Shown here: positions 17,627 through 26,687 of the stretch, in pieces
Position numbering within the stretch: the first letter of the stretch is position 1
Layout: every line of letters begins with the position of its first letter
Assembly (NCBI RefSeq): GCF_031458135.1
Contig: NZ_JAVDXW010000001.1
Span: 4,340,001 to 4,404,000 of the forward strand
Source: Haloactinomyces albus
GTDB lineage: Bacteria > Actinomycetota > Actinomycetes > Mycobacteriales > Pseudonocardiaceae
Direction of reading: 5' to 3'
Length of the DNA: 64,000 nt
Position numbers and translations under genes: made by a program
The notes under the pieces: generated by a model
Told to the model about the DNA's origin: nothing
What the model saw: the letters and a program-made list of their open reading frames with translations, nothing else
Database searches by the model: none

Positions 17627-17668
17627 CGTGTATCTCCAGCCGATGGTGATCAAATCAAGCACCATGAA

Positions 17669-17682
17669 GAATAATCTTTATC
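17669..17682 (-). promoter_or_regulatory. Shared AT-rich operator motif, copy D
   Basis: On the minus strand this reads GATAAAGATTATTC, matching copy A at 13 of its first 14 positions except the variable bases. It lies about 43 bases upstream of the leftward NTF2-like gene and in the same orientation relative to it. Confidence 0.55.
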
Positions 17683-17848
17683 ATCGATCTGCTCCAGGGT
17701 CGTCTGGTCGATCCTGGTGGGGGCCGCTGGGGAAGGCATGGTTGCCGTTGGGCGGCGTCCGGGAGCGGGCCAATGCTCCGAAGGCGCGTGGTCACTGTTC
17801 CGCACGAGCATGAATTCATGCTAATCCTTGACATGGATTGTTGATGAC

Positions 17849-17869
17849 ATCACACTCATGACGTGTGAT
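17849..17869. promoter_or_regulatory. Inverted repeat ATCACAC-N7-GTGTGAT
   Basis: Perfect 7-bp arms are separated by seven bases, and the repeat lies 16 bases downstream of a TTGACA element. It would cover the -10 and start region, as expected for a repressor site. The cognate regulator is not known. The window's GntR/FCD protein is one candidate. Confidence 0.5.
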
Positions 17870-18077
17870 CCACTTCTCGGTTGGTTGATCCCCGGTGGTT
17901 ACTCCGACGAGGGATCCGAGCACGAAGCACTCCGGATCGTCCTGCTTTCCGTCCTTTATCGGAGGTGTTCGCCGGTCTCGCGCGCCCTCTTTTCGCGCCG
18001 TATCGACTCCGGGGGCTACTCGTCATGGCAGTTGTACGGAAGTCAGCCGGCCGGTTTCGAAGGATTGGTGGCGTGTA

Positions 18078-18551
18078 ATGAGTGCGTTTGTCGAGAACGA
18101 CTCCGTGATTCAGTCGGCCGACATCGCGGTGCGGATCGAGAGGATCGAAGCTCAAGAGGCGATCCGGCGCTTGGTGTACGAGTACAGCCACGGATTCGAC
18201 AAGCGTGAGCCGGACCGTTTCGTTGCCGTGTGGACGGAGAACGCGTTTTGGTCGGCCGGGCCTGGACACGAAGCGTCCGGGCGCACGGCCATTCGTGAAG
18301 CGGCCGAGGCGATGTGGGAGCAGTTGGGGCCGACGCATCACTGGTCGTGCAATCCGGTGGTCGACATTCATGGCGCCGAGGCAACCGCCGTGACCAATGT
18401 CCACGCGGTGGCGCAGGGATCTGACGGAGCGTGGACGCAGACCGCGGCGACCTACCGGGATCGCTTCGAAAGGGTCGATGGCGTCTGGCTGCTCGCTCGC
18501 CGATCGACCGAGACCCACCACACGTTTTCCATCGCGGCAGTGCCGGCCTGA
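18078..18551 (+). CDS. NTF2-like (SnoaL_4-type) protein
   Basis: A 157-residue NTF2-fold protein with ERIEAQEAIRRLVYEYSHGFD, FVAVWTENAFWSAGPG and a GRTAIREAAEAMWEQLGPTHHW segment followed by strands. The ATG at 18078 gives the family length. Longer in-frame starts upstream (for example 17895) run through the operator region and are unlikely. It is followed 35 bp later by a ketosteroid-dehydrogenase-like flavoprotein, so a role on the same ring-ketone substrate (isomerase, hydratase or binding subunit) is plausible but unproven. Confidence 0.7.
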   Translation: MSAFVENDSVIQSADIAVRIERIEAQEAIRRLVYEYSHGFDKREPDRFVAVWTENAFWSAGPGHEASGRTAIREAAEAMWEQLGPTHHWSCNPVVDIHGAEATAVTNVHAVAQGSDGAWTQTAATYRDRFERVDGVWLLARRSTETHHTFSIAAVPA

Positions 18552-18586
18552 GTGCGGCGCTTGTCAGGAGAGGACCGAACGAACAC

Positions 18587-20221
18587 ATGAAGGACACTTC
18601 CGGCGAGTCGGAATATGATGTCGTCGTCCTGGGGACGGGAGCAGCGGGACTCACCGCCGCACTTGCCGCCGCGGATGCCGGAGCGAGCGTGGGACTGTTC
18701 GAAAAGGCGGATTTGGTCGGCGGGACGACTTGTTTGTCCAGCGGAGTGGCATGGCTTCCTGCCAACAGGTACGCCTCGGAAGCCGGAGAACAGGATTCGC
18801 GCGAGGAAGCTATCGCGTATCTGTCCTCCCTGTCCCACGGGATGATCATCCCGGAACTGGCGGAGGCGTTCGTCGACACGGTCCCCGAGCTCATCGACTG
18901 GTTGGGTACCTCGACTCCGCTGCGACTCTCGTTGGTGGAGGGCTTTCCGGACTACCATCCCGAGAACCCGGGAGGTAGACCGAAGGGAGGTCGATCCCTT
19001 GAGCCGCAGCTGTATTCCATGCACGGCATCGGGAGCTGGAGCGGGCAACTGGTGGGGCAGTCTCGCCGGTTGACGGTCGGCGAGACGCCCGTCGGTGGCG
19101 GATCCGGTGTCCTGAACCCGCAGGTCCAGCAGCAGCGAGAGACCGATGACCTCGAGGGCCTCGGCAGGGCGTTGATCGGTGCACTGCTGGAGGGGTGTCT
19201 GAGCCATGGAGTGACGCCACGGCCGGGTGAACGTGCGGTGCGGCTGCTCCGCGCGGGAGGCCGAGTCACGGGCGTGGCTCTGGATGGCCCGAACGGGCAA
19301 CACGAGGTTCGGGCTCGCGGGGGAGTCGTTCTGGCCACCGGAGGATTCGAGTGGGATCAGGAGTTCCCACGTGAGTTTCTGCGCGGCCCGGTCGACCATC
19401 CGGCAACGGTTCCGTGGAACACCGGTGACGGACTGCGGATGGCCATGCGGGAGGGGGCCATGCTCGGGGCCATGCGCGAGGCCTGGTGGGCACCGGTTTG
19501 TGTGCTACCGGACAAGCAGACCTATGGTGCGCAGGCCGTCTACTTGGTCCACCGCGAACGCACGGCGCCGCACTCCATCATGGTGAACAGGAAGGGGCGG
19601 CGCTTCACCAACGAGGCGGCCAACTACAACGCCATGGGCGGTGCCTTTCACCAACTCGATCCCGGAAGCTTCGACTACAACAACCAGCCTTGCTGGCTGG
19701 TGTTCGATGACAACCATGTTCGTCGATACGGCTGCTTCGGCACACCACCCGGGGGTCCGGCACCGGACTGGGTCGTCCGTTCGGGGACGATCCGCGAGCT
19801 GGCGGAAACCATCGACATCCCGGCACGTGTACTCCAGCAGACCGTGCAGCGGTGGAACGAGCAGGTCGCCGAGGGGGCGGACCCAGACTTCCACCGCGGG
19901 GAGAGTTTGTACGACGGATATGTCGGTGACCGGTCCGGTTATCCGGGGCCGGCTTCCACGCTCGGGCCACTGAACTCCCCGCCCTACTACGCGGTCCGGT
20001 TGCACAGCAGCACGCTGGGGACGAAGGGCGGTCCGCGAACGAACAGCGACGCCGTCGTCCTGGATGTCGATGGCAACGAGATGTTCGGGCTCTACGCCGC
20101 GGGCAACGTCATGGCCGCTCCCACCGGGATGGTCTACGGCGGTGCGGGAGGAACTCTCGGGCCTGCACTGATCTTCGGGTATCGGGCGGGTCGGCATGCC
20201 GCTCGGATGGTCGGCGCCTGA
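18587..20221 (+). CDS. FAD-dependent 3-ketosteroid-dehydrogenase-like oxidoreductase
   Basis: A 544-residue FAD-binding-2 family flavoprotein. The FAD fold YDVVVLGTGAAGLTAALAAA is followed by LFEKADLVGGTT, and the C-terminal cap ends MFGLYAAGNVMAAPTGMVYGGAGGTLGPAL, a pattern close to 3-ketosteroid Delta1-dehydrogenases and related fumarate-reductase-like enzymes. The ATG at 18587 follows AGGAGAGGA. Reading further upstream would overlap the NTF2-like gene in a different frame. It probably desaturates a cyclic ketone. Together with the homologue at 4.6-6.4 kb it suggests two ring-desaturation steps or two substrates. Confidence 0.8.
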   Translation: MKDTSGESEYDVVVLGTGAAGLTAALAAADAGASVGLFEKADLVGGTTCLSSGVAWLPANRYASEAGEQDSREEAIAYLSSLSHGMIIPELAEAFVDTVPELIDWLGTSTPLRLSLVEGFPDYHPENPGGRPKGGRSLEPQLYSMHGIGSWSGQLVGQSRRLTVGETPVGGGSGVLNPQVQQQRETDDLEGLGRALIGALLEGCLSHGVTPRPGERAVRLLRAGGRVTGVALDGPNGQHEVRARGGVVLATGGFEWDQEFPREFLRGPVDHPATVPWNTGDGLRMAMREGAMLGAMREAWWAPVCVLPDKQTYGAQAVYLVHRERTAPHSIMVNRKGRRFTNEAANYNAMGGAFHQLDPGSFDYNNQPCWLVFDDNHVRRYGCFGTPPGGPAPDWVVRSGTIRELAETIDIPARVLQQTVQRWNEQVAEGADPDFHRGESLYDGYVGDRSGYPGPASTLGPLNSPPYYAVRLHSSTLGTKGGPRTNSDAVVLDVDGNEMFGLYAAGNVMAAPTGMVYGGAGGTLGPALIFGYRAGRHAARMVGA

Positions 20222-20276
20222 GTACCCGGGGCAGGTCACCTGCGTCGACGAAGCAGGTCGGAGTGCCGACTGACGA

Positions 20277-20292
20277 CTATAAGATTATCATC
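20277..20292 (+). promoter_or_regulatory. Shared AT-rich operator motif, copy E
   Basis: The plus strand reads CTATAAGATTATCATC, sharing the core GATTAT(C/T)ATC with the other copies and pointing toward the aldehyde dehydrogenase gene, about 213 bases upstream of its start. TTGACT follows at about 20309. The remaining 20222-20504 gap holds no gene. Confidence 0.5.
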
Positions 20293-20504
20293 AATATAAG
20301 GAAAGGTATTGACTTTTCCAGGGCGTGCGGCCATGGTTGCTGTGGCGTTGGTCACCAGGTTGGTCTTGTGTGCGTGCGGTCGTCGCCGAGCGTGCGCGAT
20401 GTGTCCGCCACGGGGGCGCGTCCTGACGGACTCCCCTGTCGGGATTGTGCTTGCTTCACGGTCCCGGCGAACTTCAACTCGAGCCGGTAATCAAAGGAGA
20501 TCCC

Positions 20505-21965
20505 GTGACCGCAACAGCCAGTACGAGCGTCGGGCTCAAAAGTTACTCCCACCTGTTCATCGGAGGCCAGTGGGTGACTCCCGCCGGCGATCGACTGATG
20601 GAGGTCGTTTCCCCCAGTACCGAGGAAGTGCTGGCGACCATCCCGGAAACGAGCGAGGCCGATGTGGATGCAGCGGTCGCCGCCGCTCGCAAGGCGTTCG
20701 ACGAAGGACCCTGGCCCAGGATGAGCCCCGCCGAACGAGGAGAGATCCTTGCGCGTGTGGGTCGTGAGGTCGAGGCTCGTTTCGAGGACATGGCGAAGGC
20801 TTTCACCGCCGAGATCGGGGCACCTTCGGCGGTCAGCGAGGCGTTCCACGACAACGCCCTGAAGATGTGGTCCGACGCCTCGACTTTGCACGAACGTTTC
20901 CGGTTCGAAGAGGAGCGCAGTTGGGCGGACGGCCACGGGCGCCTGGTGCGTGAACCCGTCGGTGTGGTGGCCACGGTCATCCCGTGGAACGGTCCGGTGG
21001 CCACGGCTTCGCTGAAGATCGGCCCCGCGCTCGCGGCCGGTTGCACCGTGGTGCTCAAGCCCGCTCCGGAAGGACCCATCAGCACCTTGCTGCTCGCGGA
21101 GGCCCTGGAAGCCGCCGGATTGCCGGAAGGCGTGGTCAGCGTCCTGCCCGCCGGACGTGAGGTCGGGGAGTGCCTGGTCGGTCATCGCGACGTCGACAAG
21201 GTCGCCTTCACCGGCAGCACCGCGGCGGGCAAGCGGATCATGAGCATCTGCGGTGAGCGCATCGCACGGGTGTCCCTGGAGCTCGGCGGCAAGTCGGCCG
21301 GGATCATCGCCGATGATATCCCGCTCGATGAAGTGCTGCCTTCGCTGGTCCCGGCCGGGATCGGTCACTCCGGGCAGGTGTGTGCGGCCATCACCCGCAT
21401 CCTCGTGCCGCGCGCCCGTCAGGAGGAACTGATCGAAGCGATGGTTCCGGCGCTGGAGGGGCTGTCGGTCGGCGACCCCACGGAGGGGGGAACGGTGCTG
21501 GGGCCGCTGGCTGCCGAACGTCAGCGCGAGCGGGTCGAGTCCTATATCCGACTCGGGGTCGAAGAGGGGGCCCGGTTGGTCACCGGAGGACAGCGGCCGG
21601 CGGGGTTGGATCGCGGTTGGTACGTGCAGCCGACCCTGTTCGCCGACGTCAGTAACGATATGCGTATCGCCCGGGAGGAAATCTTCGGTCCGGTGCTGTG
21701 CGTCGTCCCGTTCGACGACCTCGACGAAGCAGTGGCGATTGCCAACGACTCCGACTACGGACTTTCGGGCGCGGTGTACGCCCGGGATCACGACCTGGCG
21801 GAGCGGATCGCGCGCCGCGTCCGTACCGGGCAGATCTCCATCAACAGTTGGGATATGTGCGTCGTCCAGCCCTTCGGAGGTTATAAGCAGTCCGGGCTCG
21901 GACGTGAGGGCAATGTCGAAGGCATGAGCGCCTATGTCGAAACCAAGTTGATCCAGTACACCTGA
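20505..21965 (+). CDS. NAD-type aldehyde dehydrogenase
   Basis: A 486-residue ALDH superfamily enzyme that oxidises an aldehyde to an acid. The cofactor region is VVATVIPWNGPV, the general-base Glu is in LELGGKSAG (about residue 258), and the nucleophilic Cys is in GQVCAAI (about 292). The PFGGYKQSGLGRE tail is typical. A GTG at 20505 follows AAAGGAGA. A longer frame from 20445 lacks such a site. It precedes the NDMA-type alcohol dehydrogenase, so alcohol-to-aldehyde-to-acid conversion in one branch is likely. Confidence 0.9.
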   Translation: MTATASTSVGLKSYSHLFIGGQWVTPAGDRLMEVVSPSTEEVLATIPETSEADVDAAVAAARKAFDEGPWPRMSPAERGEILARVGREVEARFEDMAKAFTAEIGAPSAVSEAFHDNALKMWSDASTLHERFRFEEERSWADGHGRLVREPVGVVATVIPWNGPVATASLKIGPALAAGCTVVLKPAPEGPISTLLLAEALEAAGLPEGVVSVLPAGREVGECLVGHRDVDKVAFTGSTAAGKRIMSICGERIARVSLELGGKSAGIIADDIPLDEVLPSLVPAGIGHSGQVCAAITRILVPRARQEELIEAMVPALEGLSVGDPTEGGTVLGPLAAERQRERVESYIRLGVEEGARLVTGGQRPAGLDRGWYVQPTLFADVSNDMRIAREEIFGPVLCVVPFDDLDEAVAIANDSDYGLSGAVYARDHDLAERIARRVRTGQISINSWDMCVVQPFGGYKQSGLGREGNVEGMSAYVETKLIQYT

Positions 21966-22163
21966 TCCGACCGGTTCGGCACCGCCACGGGAAAATCCCC
22001 GCTCGTGCGCGACACCGGGCCTGTGTGGGTGCTCCGTCCGAGCCGTCTTCGGCTGCCCACAGCCAACAAAATCCATGCCTTCGAACTCGAAAAATCCATG
22101 ACGGATCGTCACCGGAATTCAAGCCGATGAACAGGTCGGCCAGTAGTTGATGAGGAGTCGATA

Positions 22164-23282
22164 ATGAAGACCGAGGGTGCGTTGCTCTGGAACCCGGGAA
22201 CGAATTCCGGTTGGAGTGTCGAAGAGATCGAATTGGATCCGCCGAAGGAGCGGGAAATCCTGATCAAACTGGCCGCGTCCGGTATTTGCCACAGCGATGA
22301 TCATGTCGACACCGGTGACATTCCGCTGGACTGGGCACCGATCATCGGCGGACACGAAGGCGCGGGTGTCGTGGAGGAGGTCGGTCCCGGTGTGACCTCG
22401 CTGGAGCCGGGCGACCACGTGGTGTTGTCGTTCATGCCGTCCTGCGGGCACTGCAGGATGTGCGTGCTGGGCAAGGCCAACATGTGTGAGCTGGGTGCCG
22501 GGGTGCTCTCCGGATTTGCTCCGGACGGCACCAAGCGGATCCACGCCCGCGGGCAGGGTGTCGGTGCGTTCTCCTATCTGGGAACCTTCAGTCCCTACGT
22601 GGTGGTCCCACTGGATGCCGCGGTGAAGATCGACAAGGAGATCCCGCTGGACAAGGCCGCCTTGATCGGATGCGGTGTACCCACGGGCTGGGGTTCGTCG
22701 GTGTACGCGGCCGACATGCAGCTCGGCGACACCGTGGTCGTCATCGGTGTTGGTGGCGTGGGCATGAACGCGGTGCAGGGCGCGGTGCTGAAGGGCGCCA
22801 AGAACATCGTCGCCGTGGACCCGGTCGCGTTCAAGCGTGAGAAGGCCGTCGAGTTCGGGGCCACGCACACGGCCTCCGACTTCGCAGAGGCCACGTCGAT
22901 CGTCGAGGAGCTCACCAATGGCCAGATGGCCGAGCGGGTCATCTTCACCGTGGGGGTGGCACACGGTGAACTGCTCAATCCCGCCCAGGTGCTCACCCGG
23001 AGGGGTGGCGTGCTCGTGCTGACCTCGGCGGCCCCGGTTCTGCAGAGTTCGGTCGACTTCGACCTGTTCTCCTTCGCGATGTCGGGCAAGCGACTGCAAG
23101 GGTCGCTGTACGGGACCACAAACGCCCAAGTCGACATTCCTTACATCGCCGATCTGTACCACCGCGGCCACATGAAGCTCGACGAGCTGGTCACCAAGAC
23201 CTACGACCTGCACGACATCAACCAGGCGTTCCAGGACATGCGTGAGGGAAAGAACATTCGCGGCGTGATCATGTACGACTGA
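22164..23282 (+). CDS. NDMA-dependent, mycofactocin-associated zinc alcohol dehydrogenase
   Basis: A 372-residue MDR-family enzyme of the group described as NDMA-dependent alcohol dehydrogenases (Rxyl_3153 family), which co-occur with mycofactocin and carry a non-exchangeable nicotinamide cofactor. Catalytic zinc ligands are in GICHSDDH and GGHEGAG. The structural-zinc cluster is CGHCRMC followed by the fourth Cys in KANMC. The Rossmann motif is GVGGVGMN. The mycofactocin locus 11 kb downstream strongly supports mycofactocin as electron acceptor, reoxidised by a separate system. The gene begins the long rightward operon that runs to the hydratase at 30.5 kb. Confidence 0.88.
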   Translation: MKTEGALLWNPGTNSGWSVEEIELDPPKEREILIKLAASGICHSDDHVDTGDIPLDWAPIIGGHEGAGVVEEVGPGVTSLEPGDHVVLSFMPSCGHCRMCVLGKANMCELGAGVLSGFAPDGTKRIHARGQGVGAFSYLGTFSPYVVVPLDAAVKIDKEIPLDKAALIGCGVPTGWGSSVYAADMQLGDTVVVIGVGGVGMNAVQGAVLKGAKNIVAVDPVAFKREKAVEFGATHTASDFAEATSIVEELTNGQMAERVIFTVGVAHGELLNPAQVLTRRGGVLVLTSAAPVLQSSVDFDLFSFAMSGKRLQGSLYGTTNAQVDIPYIADLYHRGHMKLDELVTKTYDLHDINQAFQDMREGKNIRGVIMYD

Positions 23283-23327
23283 TCGACGACGGAGTTCTCA
23301 TCACGGAGCCAAGGAAAGGAGCAGCTG

Positions 23328-23768
23328 ATGGCCACTCGCGTCACCGACAGTGCGACGGCGGTGCAGGAGATCATCAACGTCACTCATCGGTATGCGCTCG
23401 GGCTCGATCGATCGGATCCGGACGAGGCGATCAACGCGTTCACCGATGATGCCTACTGGGATGCGACCGCTGTCGGCCTGGAAAGGTTCGAGGGTCGCGA
23501 GCAAATTCTCGAGTTCTTCCGCCGCGACGCCGCCGCGATGGCCGAGCAGTACCACGCCATCACCAACCACATCGTCGAGTTCGATGGCCAGGACACCGCG
23601 CACGGCACCAATTACGTGCTCGCCGAGGGGCGGACGAAATCCGGTGGGTCGATCAAGGCCGCAGCGATCAACGAGGACACCTACCGGGATACTCCCGACG
23701 GTTGGCGCATTTCCGGTCGGACGATCACGCCGTTGACCACTCCGCAGATGGAGGAATTCGACGCATGA
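23328..23768 (+). CDS. NTF2-like small protein
   Basis: A 146-residue NTF2-fold protein recognised from VQEIINVTHRYALGLDRSDPD, an INAFTDDAYWDA strand, FEGREQILEFFRRDA and AITNHIVEFDG. AAAGGAG lies 7 bases before the ATG. It sits 45 bp after the alcohol dehydrogenase. The close relative at 32.5-32.9 kb (NRYALGYDDGD) has the same opening. No catalytic residues of classical ketosteroid isomerase can be assigned with confidence. Confidence 0.7.
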   Translation: MATRVTDSATAVQEIINVTHRYALGLDRSDPDEAINAFTDDAYWDATAVGLERFEGREQILEFFRRDAAAMAEQYHAITNHIVEFDGQDTAHGTNYVLAEGRTKSGGSIKAAAINEDTYRDTPDGWRISGRTITPLTTPQMEEFDA

Positions 23769-23935
23769 GCACCGGAACCCCAGCCGACACGGTTCAGCAC
23801 CGCCTCGGCGCGGTCGGCGCCGGCGCTGGTGTGGGATTCCGGGACACCTTGCCGCAACAGCCACATTTCGGCCTTTTCTCCGTGGTGGACCGACCGTCCG
23901 CTTCGCTGAGTTTTTCGATCCGTTCATCTTTGTGA
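23765..23935 (+). CDS. Possible small protein, unrecognised
   Basis: A 56-residue frame whose ATG overlaps the preceding stop by ATGA, which argues for translational coupling. The sequence (MSTGTPADTVQHRLGAVGAG...) is not recognised and has no clear membrane segment or motif. It could be a remnant of a longer gene. A CCCGGC / GCCGGG inverted repeat at 23940-23965 follows it, the only notable feature of the remaining gap before the monooxygenase. Confidence 0.3.
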   Translation: MSTGTPADTVQHRLGAVGAGAGVGFRDTLPQQPHFGLFSVVDRPSASLSFSIRSSL

Positions 23936-24020
23936 GTGTCCCGGCATCCCGGCGAAAGGGCCGGGCATTCGAGTTCGGATCCGAAAATTTTCCTCGTTCC
24001 ATCGGTGATTGGTGACAGTC

Positions 24021-25652
24021 ATGGCAAATTCGCACTTTGCTCAATCGGATGTCGGGCAGCAGGGCGATTTCTTCGATGCCGTCATCGTCGGCGCCGGATT
24101 CTCCGGTCTGTACATGCTCTACAAACTCCGTAACCAGGGATTGTCGGTCCGGCTGTTCGAGGCAGGGTCCGATGTTGGCGGCACCTGGTACTGGAATCGC
24201 TACCCAGGAGCCCGCTGCGATGTCGAGAGCGTCGACTACTCGTATTCCTTCTCCGAGGAACTGCAACAGGAGTGGAGTTGGCAGGAGCGCTATCCGGCAC
24301 AGCCGGAGATCCTCAGCTACCTGCGGCACGTTGCCGATCGGTTCGATCTCCGGCGCGACATCGTGCTCGACACCAAGGTGACGGCCACCACCTACGATGA
24401 CTCTTCGAATGCGTGGACGGTTCACCCGGACAACGGAGTTCCGGTTACCAGCAGGTTCTGCATCATGGCAACGGGATGCCTGTCCATCCCGAAGACACCC
24501 GATGTTCCGGGACTGCAGAATTTTCGGGGAAAGGTCTATCACACGGCGGACTGGCCGGAATATGAAGTGAGTTTCGCAGAAGAACGAGTGGGTGTGATCG
24601 GTACTGGTTCTTCCGGTGTTCAGACCATCCCGGTTCTTGCTGAGCGAGCACGGCATCTGACGGTCTTCCAACGCACAGCCGCCTACTCGGTGCCCGCACG
24701 GAACCGCCCGCTGGATGCCGAGACCGAGCGTGCGGTCAAGGCGAACTACACGGAACGCCGCCGTACAGCCAGAGCGATGCCAGCCGGTCTGGACGTCGAC
24801 CCCAACCCGCAATCAGCGCTCGAGGTCGATGCCGAGCAGCGTGAACGTGAGTATTCCAGGCGATGGGATCGGGGCGGATTTGTCGTGCTGGGAGCCTACT
24901 CGGACCTCATGACCGATCAGCGCGCCAATGACACGATCTCGGAGTTTATCCGGAACAAGATCCGGGATACGGTGACAGATCGGGAAACTGCCGAGAAACT
25001 CCTTCCCAGCGGGTTCCCGTTCGGTGCCAAGCGCCCCTGCTACGACACCGGCTACTACGAGACATTCAACCGGGAAGACGTCACGCTGGTCGATCTCAAG
25101 CAGTCTCCATTGGAGACCATCACTCCCACCGGGGTGCAGACTTCCGGCGAGCACCACGAGTTGGACAGCATCGTCCTCGCGACCGGGTTCGACGCGATGA
25201 CCGGCGCACTCAGCAGGATCGACATCCTGGGCAGGAACGGAACGGCCCTCGCCGACAAGTGGACGGACGGTCCGCGGACCTACCTCGGCCTCGGGAGCGA
25301 GGGATTCCCCAACCTGTTCTTCCTGGCAGGCCCCGGCAGCCCCTCGGTGCTCACGAACATGGTGACCGCGATCGAGCAACACGTGGAGTGGATCGCACGA
25401 TGCATCGAACACGTCCGGGTCAACGAATACCGCAGCATCGAACCCACCGCAGAGGCCGAGGACCAGTGGGTCGATCATGTCAACTACGTCGCCGACCAGA
25501 CCTTGTACCCTCAAGCCAACTCCTGGTATTTGGGGGCCAATGTTCCGGGTAAGCCCCGCATCTTCATGCCCTATCCCGGAGGCATGAATGCTTATGAGGA
25601 CAAGTGCAACGAGGTGGCCGAGCAAGGATACAGCGGCTTCGCGCTCAAGTGA
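24021..25652 (+). CDS. Baeyer-Villiger-type flavin monooxygenase
   Basis: A 543-residue class B flavoprotein monooxygenase that uses NADPH and O2 to insert oxygen beside a ketone. GAGFSG (about residues 24-29) binds FAD, the Baeyer-Villiger fingerprint FRGKVYHTADWP lies near residues 167-178, and GTGSSG is the NADPH fold near 193. The early GGTWYWNRYPGARCD is the usual cyclohexanone/steroid monooxygenase segment. The ATG at 24021 is the likely start, although TTG 24009 and GTG 24012 are in frame and no strong ribosome site separates them. An esterase gene follows 40 bp later, as expected for cleavage of the ester or lactone formed. Confidence 0.88.
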   Translation: MANSHFAQSDVGQQGDFFDAVIVGAGFSGLYMLYKLRNQGLSVRLFEAGSDVGGTWYWNRYPGARCDVESVDYSYSFSEELQQEWSWQERYPAQPEILSYLRHVADRFDLRRDIVLDTKVTATTYDDSSNAWTVHPDNGVPVTSRFCIMATGCLSIPKTPDVPGLQNFRGKVYHTADWPEYEVSFAEERVGVIGTGSSGVQTIPVLAERARHLTVFQRTAAYSVPARNRPLDAETERAVKANYTERRRTARAMPAGLDVDPNPQSALEVDAEQREREYSRRWDRGGFVVLGAYSDLMTDQRANDTISEFIRNKIRDTVTDRETAEKLLPSGFPFGAKRPCYDTGYYETFNREDVTLVDLKQSPLETITPTGVQTSGEHHELDSIVLATGFDAMTGALSRIDILGRNGTALADKWTDGPRTYLGLGSEGFPNLFFLAGPGSPSVLTNMVTAIEQHVEWIARCIEHVRVNEYRSIEPTAEAEDQWVDHVNYVADQTLYPQANSWYLGANVPGKPRIFMPYPGGMNAYEDKCNEVAEQGYSGFALK

Positions 25653-25692
25653 CCGGTAGAGCTGTCAATTTCGATCGAGAAGGGATGTTCCC

Positions 25693-26631
25693 ATGGCTCT
25701 GGACAAGGCCACAATCGATCTCCTGGCCGACATGGCCGAAAACGGCGGGAAGCCGCTGCACGAGATGACCCCGGACGAGGCGCGGTCGCAAACCGCGGGC
25801 CTGAAGGAGATGTACGGTCCCGGACCCGAGATGTCGCAGGTGCGGGAAACCCACACCTCGGCCGAGGACGGATTCTCCGTGCCGATCCGCGTGCTCGTAC
25901 CGCACGACCAGCCGCGCGGACTGATCCTCTACTTCCACGGCGGGGGCTGGGTCATCGGTGCTATCGACGAATTCGACACCCTCGGCCGCCGGCTCGCCCA
26001 GCGCACCGGCTGCGCCGTCGCACTCGTCGACTACCGCCTGGCTCCCGAACACAGGTATCCCACCGCAGTGAGGGACGCATGGGCCTCGGTGCAGTGGGCG
26101 GACGAGCACCTCGAACAACTCGCCGGTTCCCGGTTGCCGTTGATCGTGTCCGGAGACAGCTCAGGCGGCAACCTGGCGGCGGTTGTCGCGCATCGTGCGC
26201 ACGAGCAGGGCGGCCCCGACATCTCGCTGCAGGTGCTCGTCTACCCGGTCACCGACCACGATATGACCACGAGTTCCTACACCGATCCCGAAAATCAGCT
26301 CATGCTCGAGCGCGACACGATGGCCATGTTCTGGGATCACTACGTCCCGGATGTCGCGGCGAGGAACAATCCCGATGCCTCACCGCTGCGGGCGGGCAAC
26401 TTCTCCGGGCTGCCCCCGGCAGTGGTTCTCACCGCGGAGCACGACGTGCTTCGCGATGAGGGCGAGGCGTACGCCGAGCGGTTGCGGGACGCAGGCGTCG
26501 CGGTCGAGCAGCAGCGATTCGACGGTCAGATGCACGGCTTCTTCACGATGGTCAACCTGCTTCCCGGGAGTGCTGCGGGTATCGACTACGTCGTGACCCG
26601 GATCGACAAGCATCTCGCTGCTGCCGGGTAA
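25693..26631 (+). CDS. Alpha/beta hydrolase, hormone-sensitive-lipase (HSL) family esterase
   Basis: A 312-residue esterase. HGGG (residues 82-85) forms the oxyanion hole, GDSSGGN holds the nucleophilic Ser near residue 155, AEHDVLRDEG supplies the Asp and QMHGFF the His. This is the HSL (group IV) arrangement. Its position directly after the Baeyer-Villiger monooxygenase suggests it opens the resulting ester or lactone. The protein is soluble with no signal peptide. A good AGAAGGGA precedes the ATG. Confidence 0.88.
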   Translation: MALDKATIDLLADMAENGGKPLHEMTPDEARSQTAGLKEMYGPGPEMSQVRETHTSAEDGFSVPIRVLVPHDQPRGLILYFHGGGWVIGAIDEFDTLGRRLAQRTGCAVALVDYRLAPEHRYPTAVRDAWASVQWADEHLEQLAGSRLPLIVSGDSSGGNLAAVVAHRAHEQGGPDISLQVLVYPVTDHDMTTSSYTDPENQLMLERDTMAMFWDHYVPDVAARNNPDASPLRAGNFSGLPPAVVLTAEHDVLRDEGEAYAERLRDAGVAVEQQRFDGQMHGFFTMVNLLPGSAAGIDYVVTRIDKHLAAAG

Positions 26632-26687
26632 CGGCGATATCGCGGCATCAAACCGACTTCCGGAAACTCTGACGAACAAGGTGAAAC

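Larger units (their letters stand above)
17627..18077. other. Divergent intergenic region with two operator-like sites
   Basis: This 451-bp region between the leftward and rightward NTF2-like genes has no convincing gene. It holds shared-motif copy D, a TTGACA (17828-17833) that could serve the rightward gene, and the 21-bp inverted repeat at 17849. Small open frames here look random. Confidence 0.5.
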
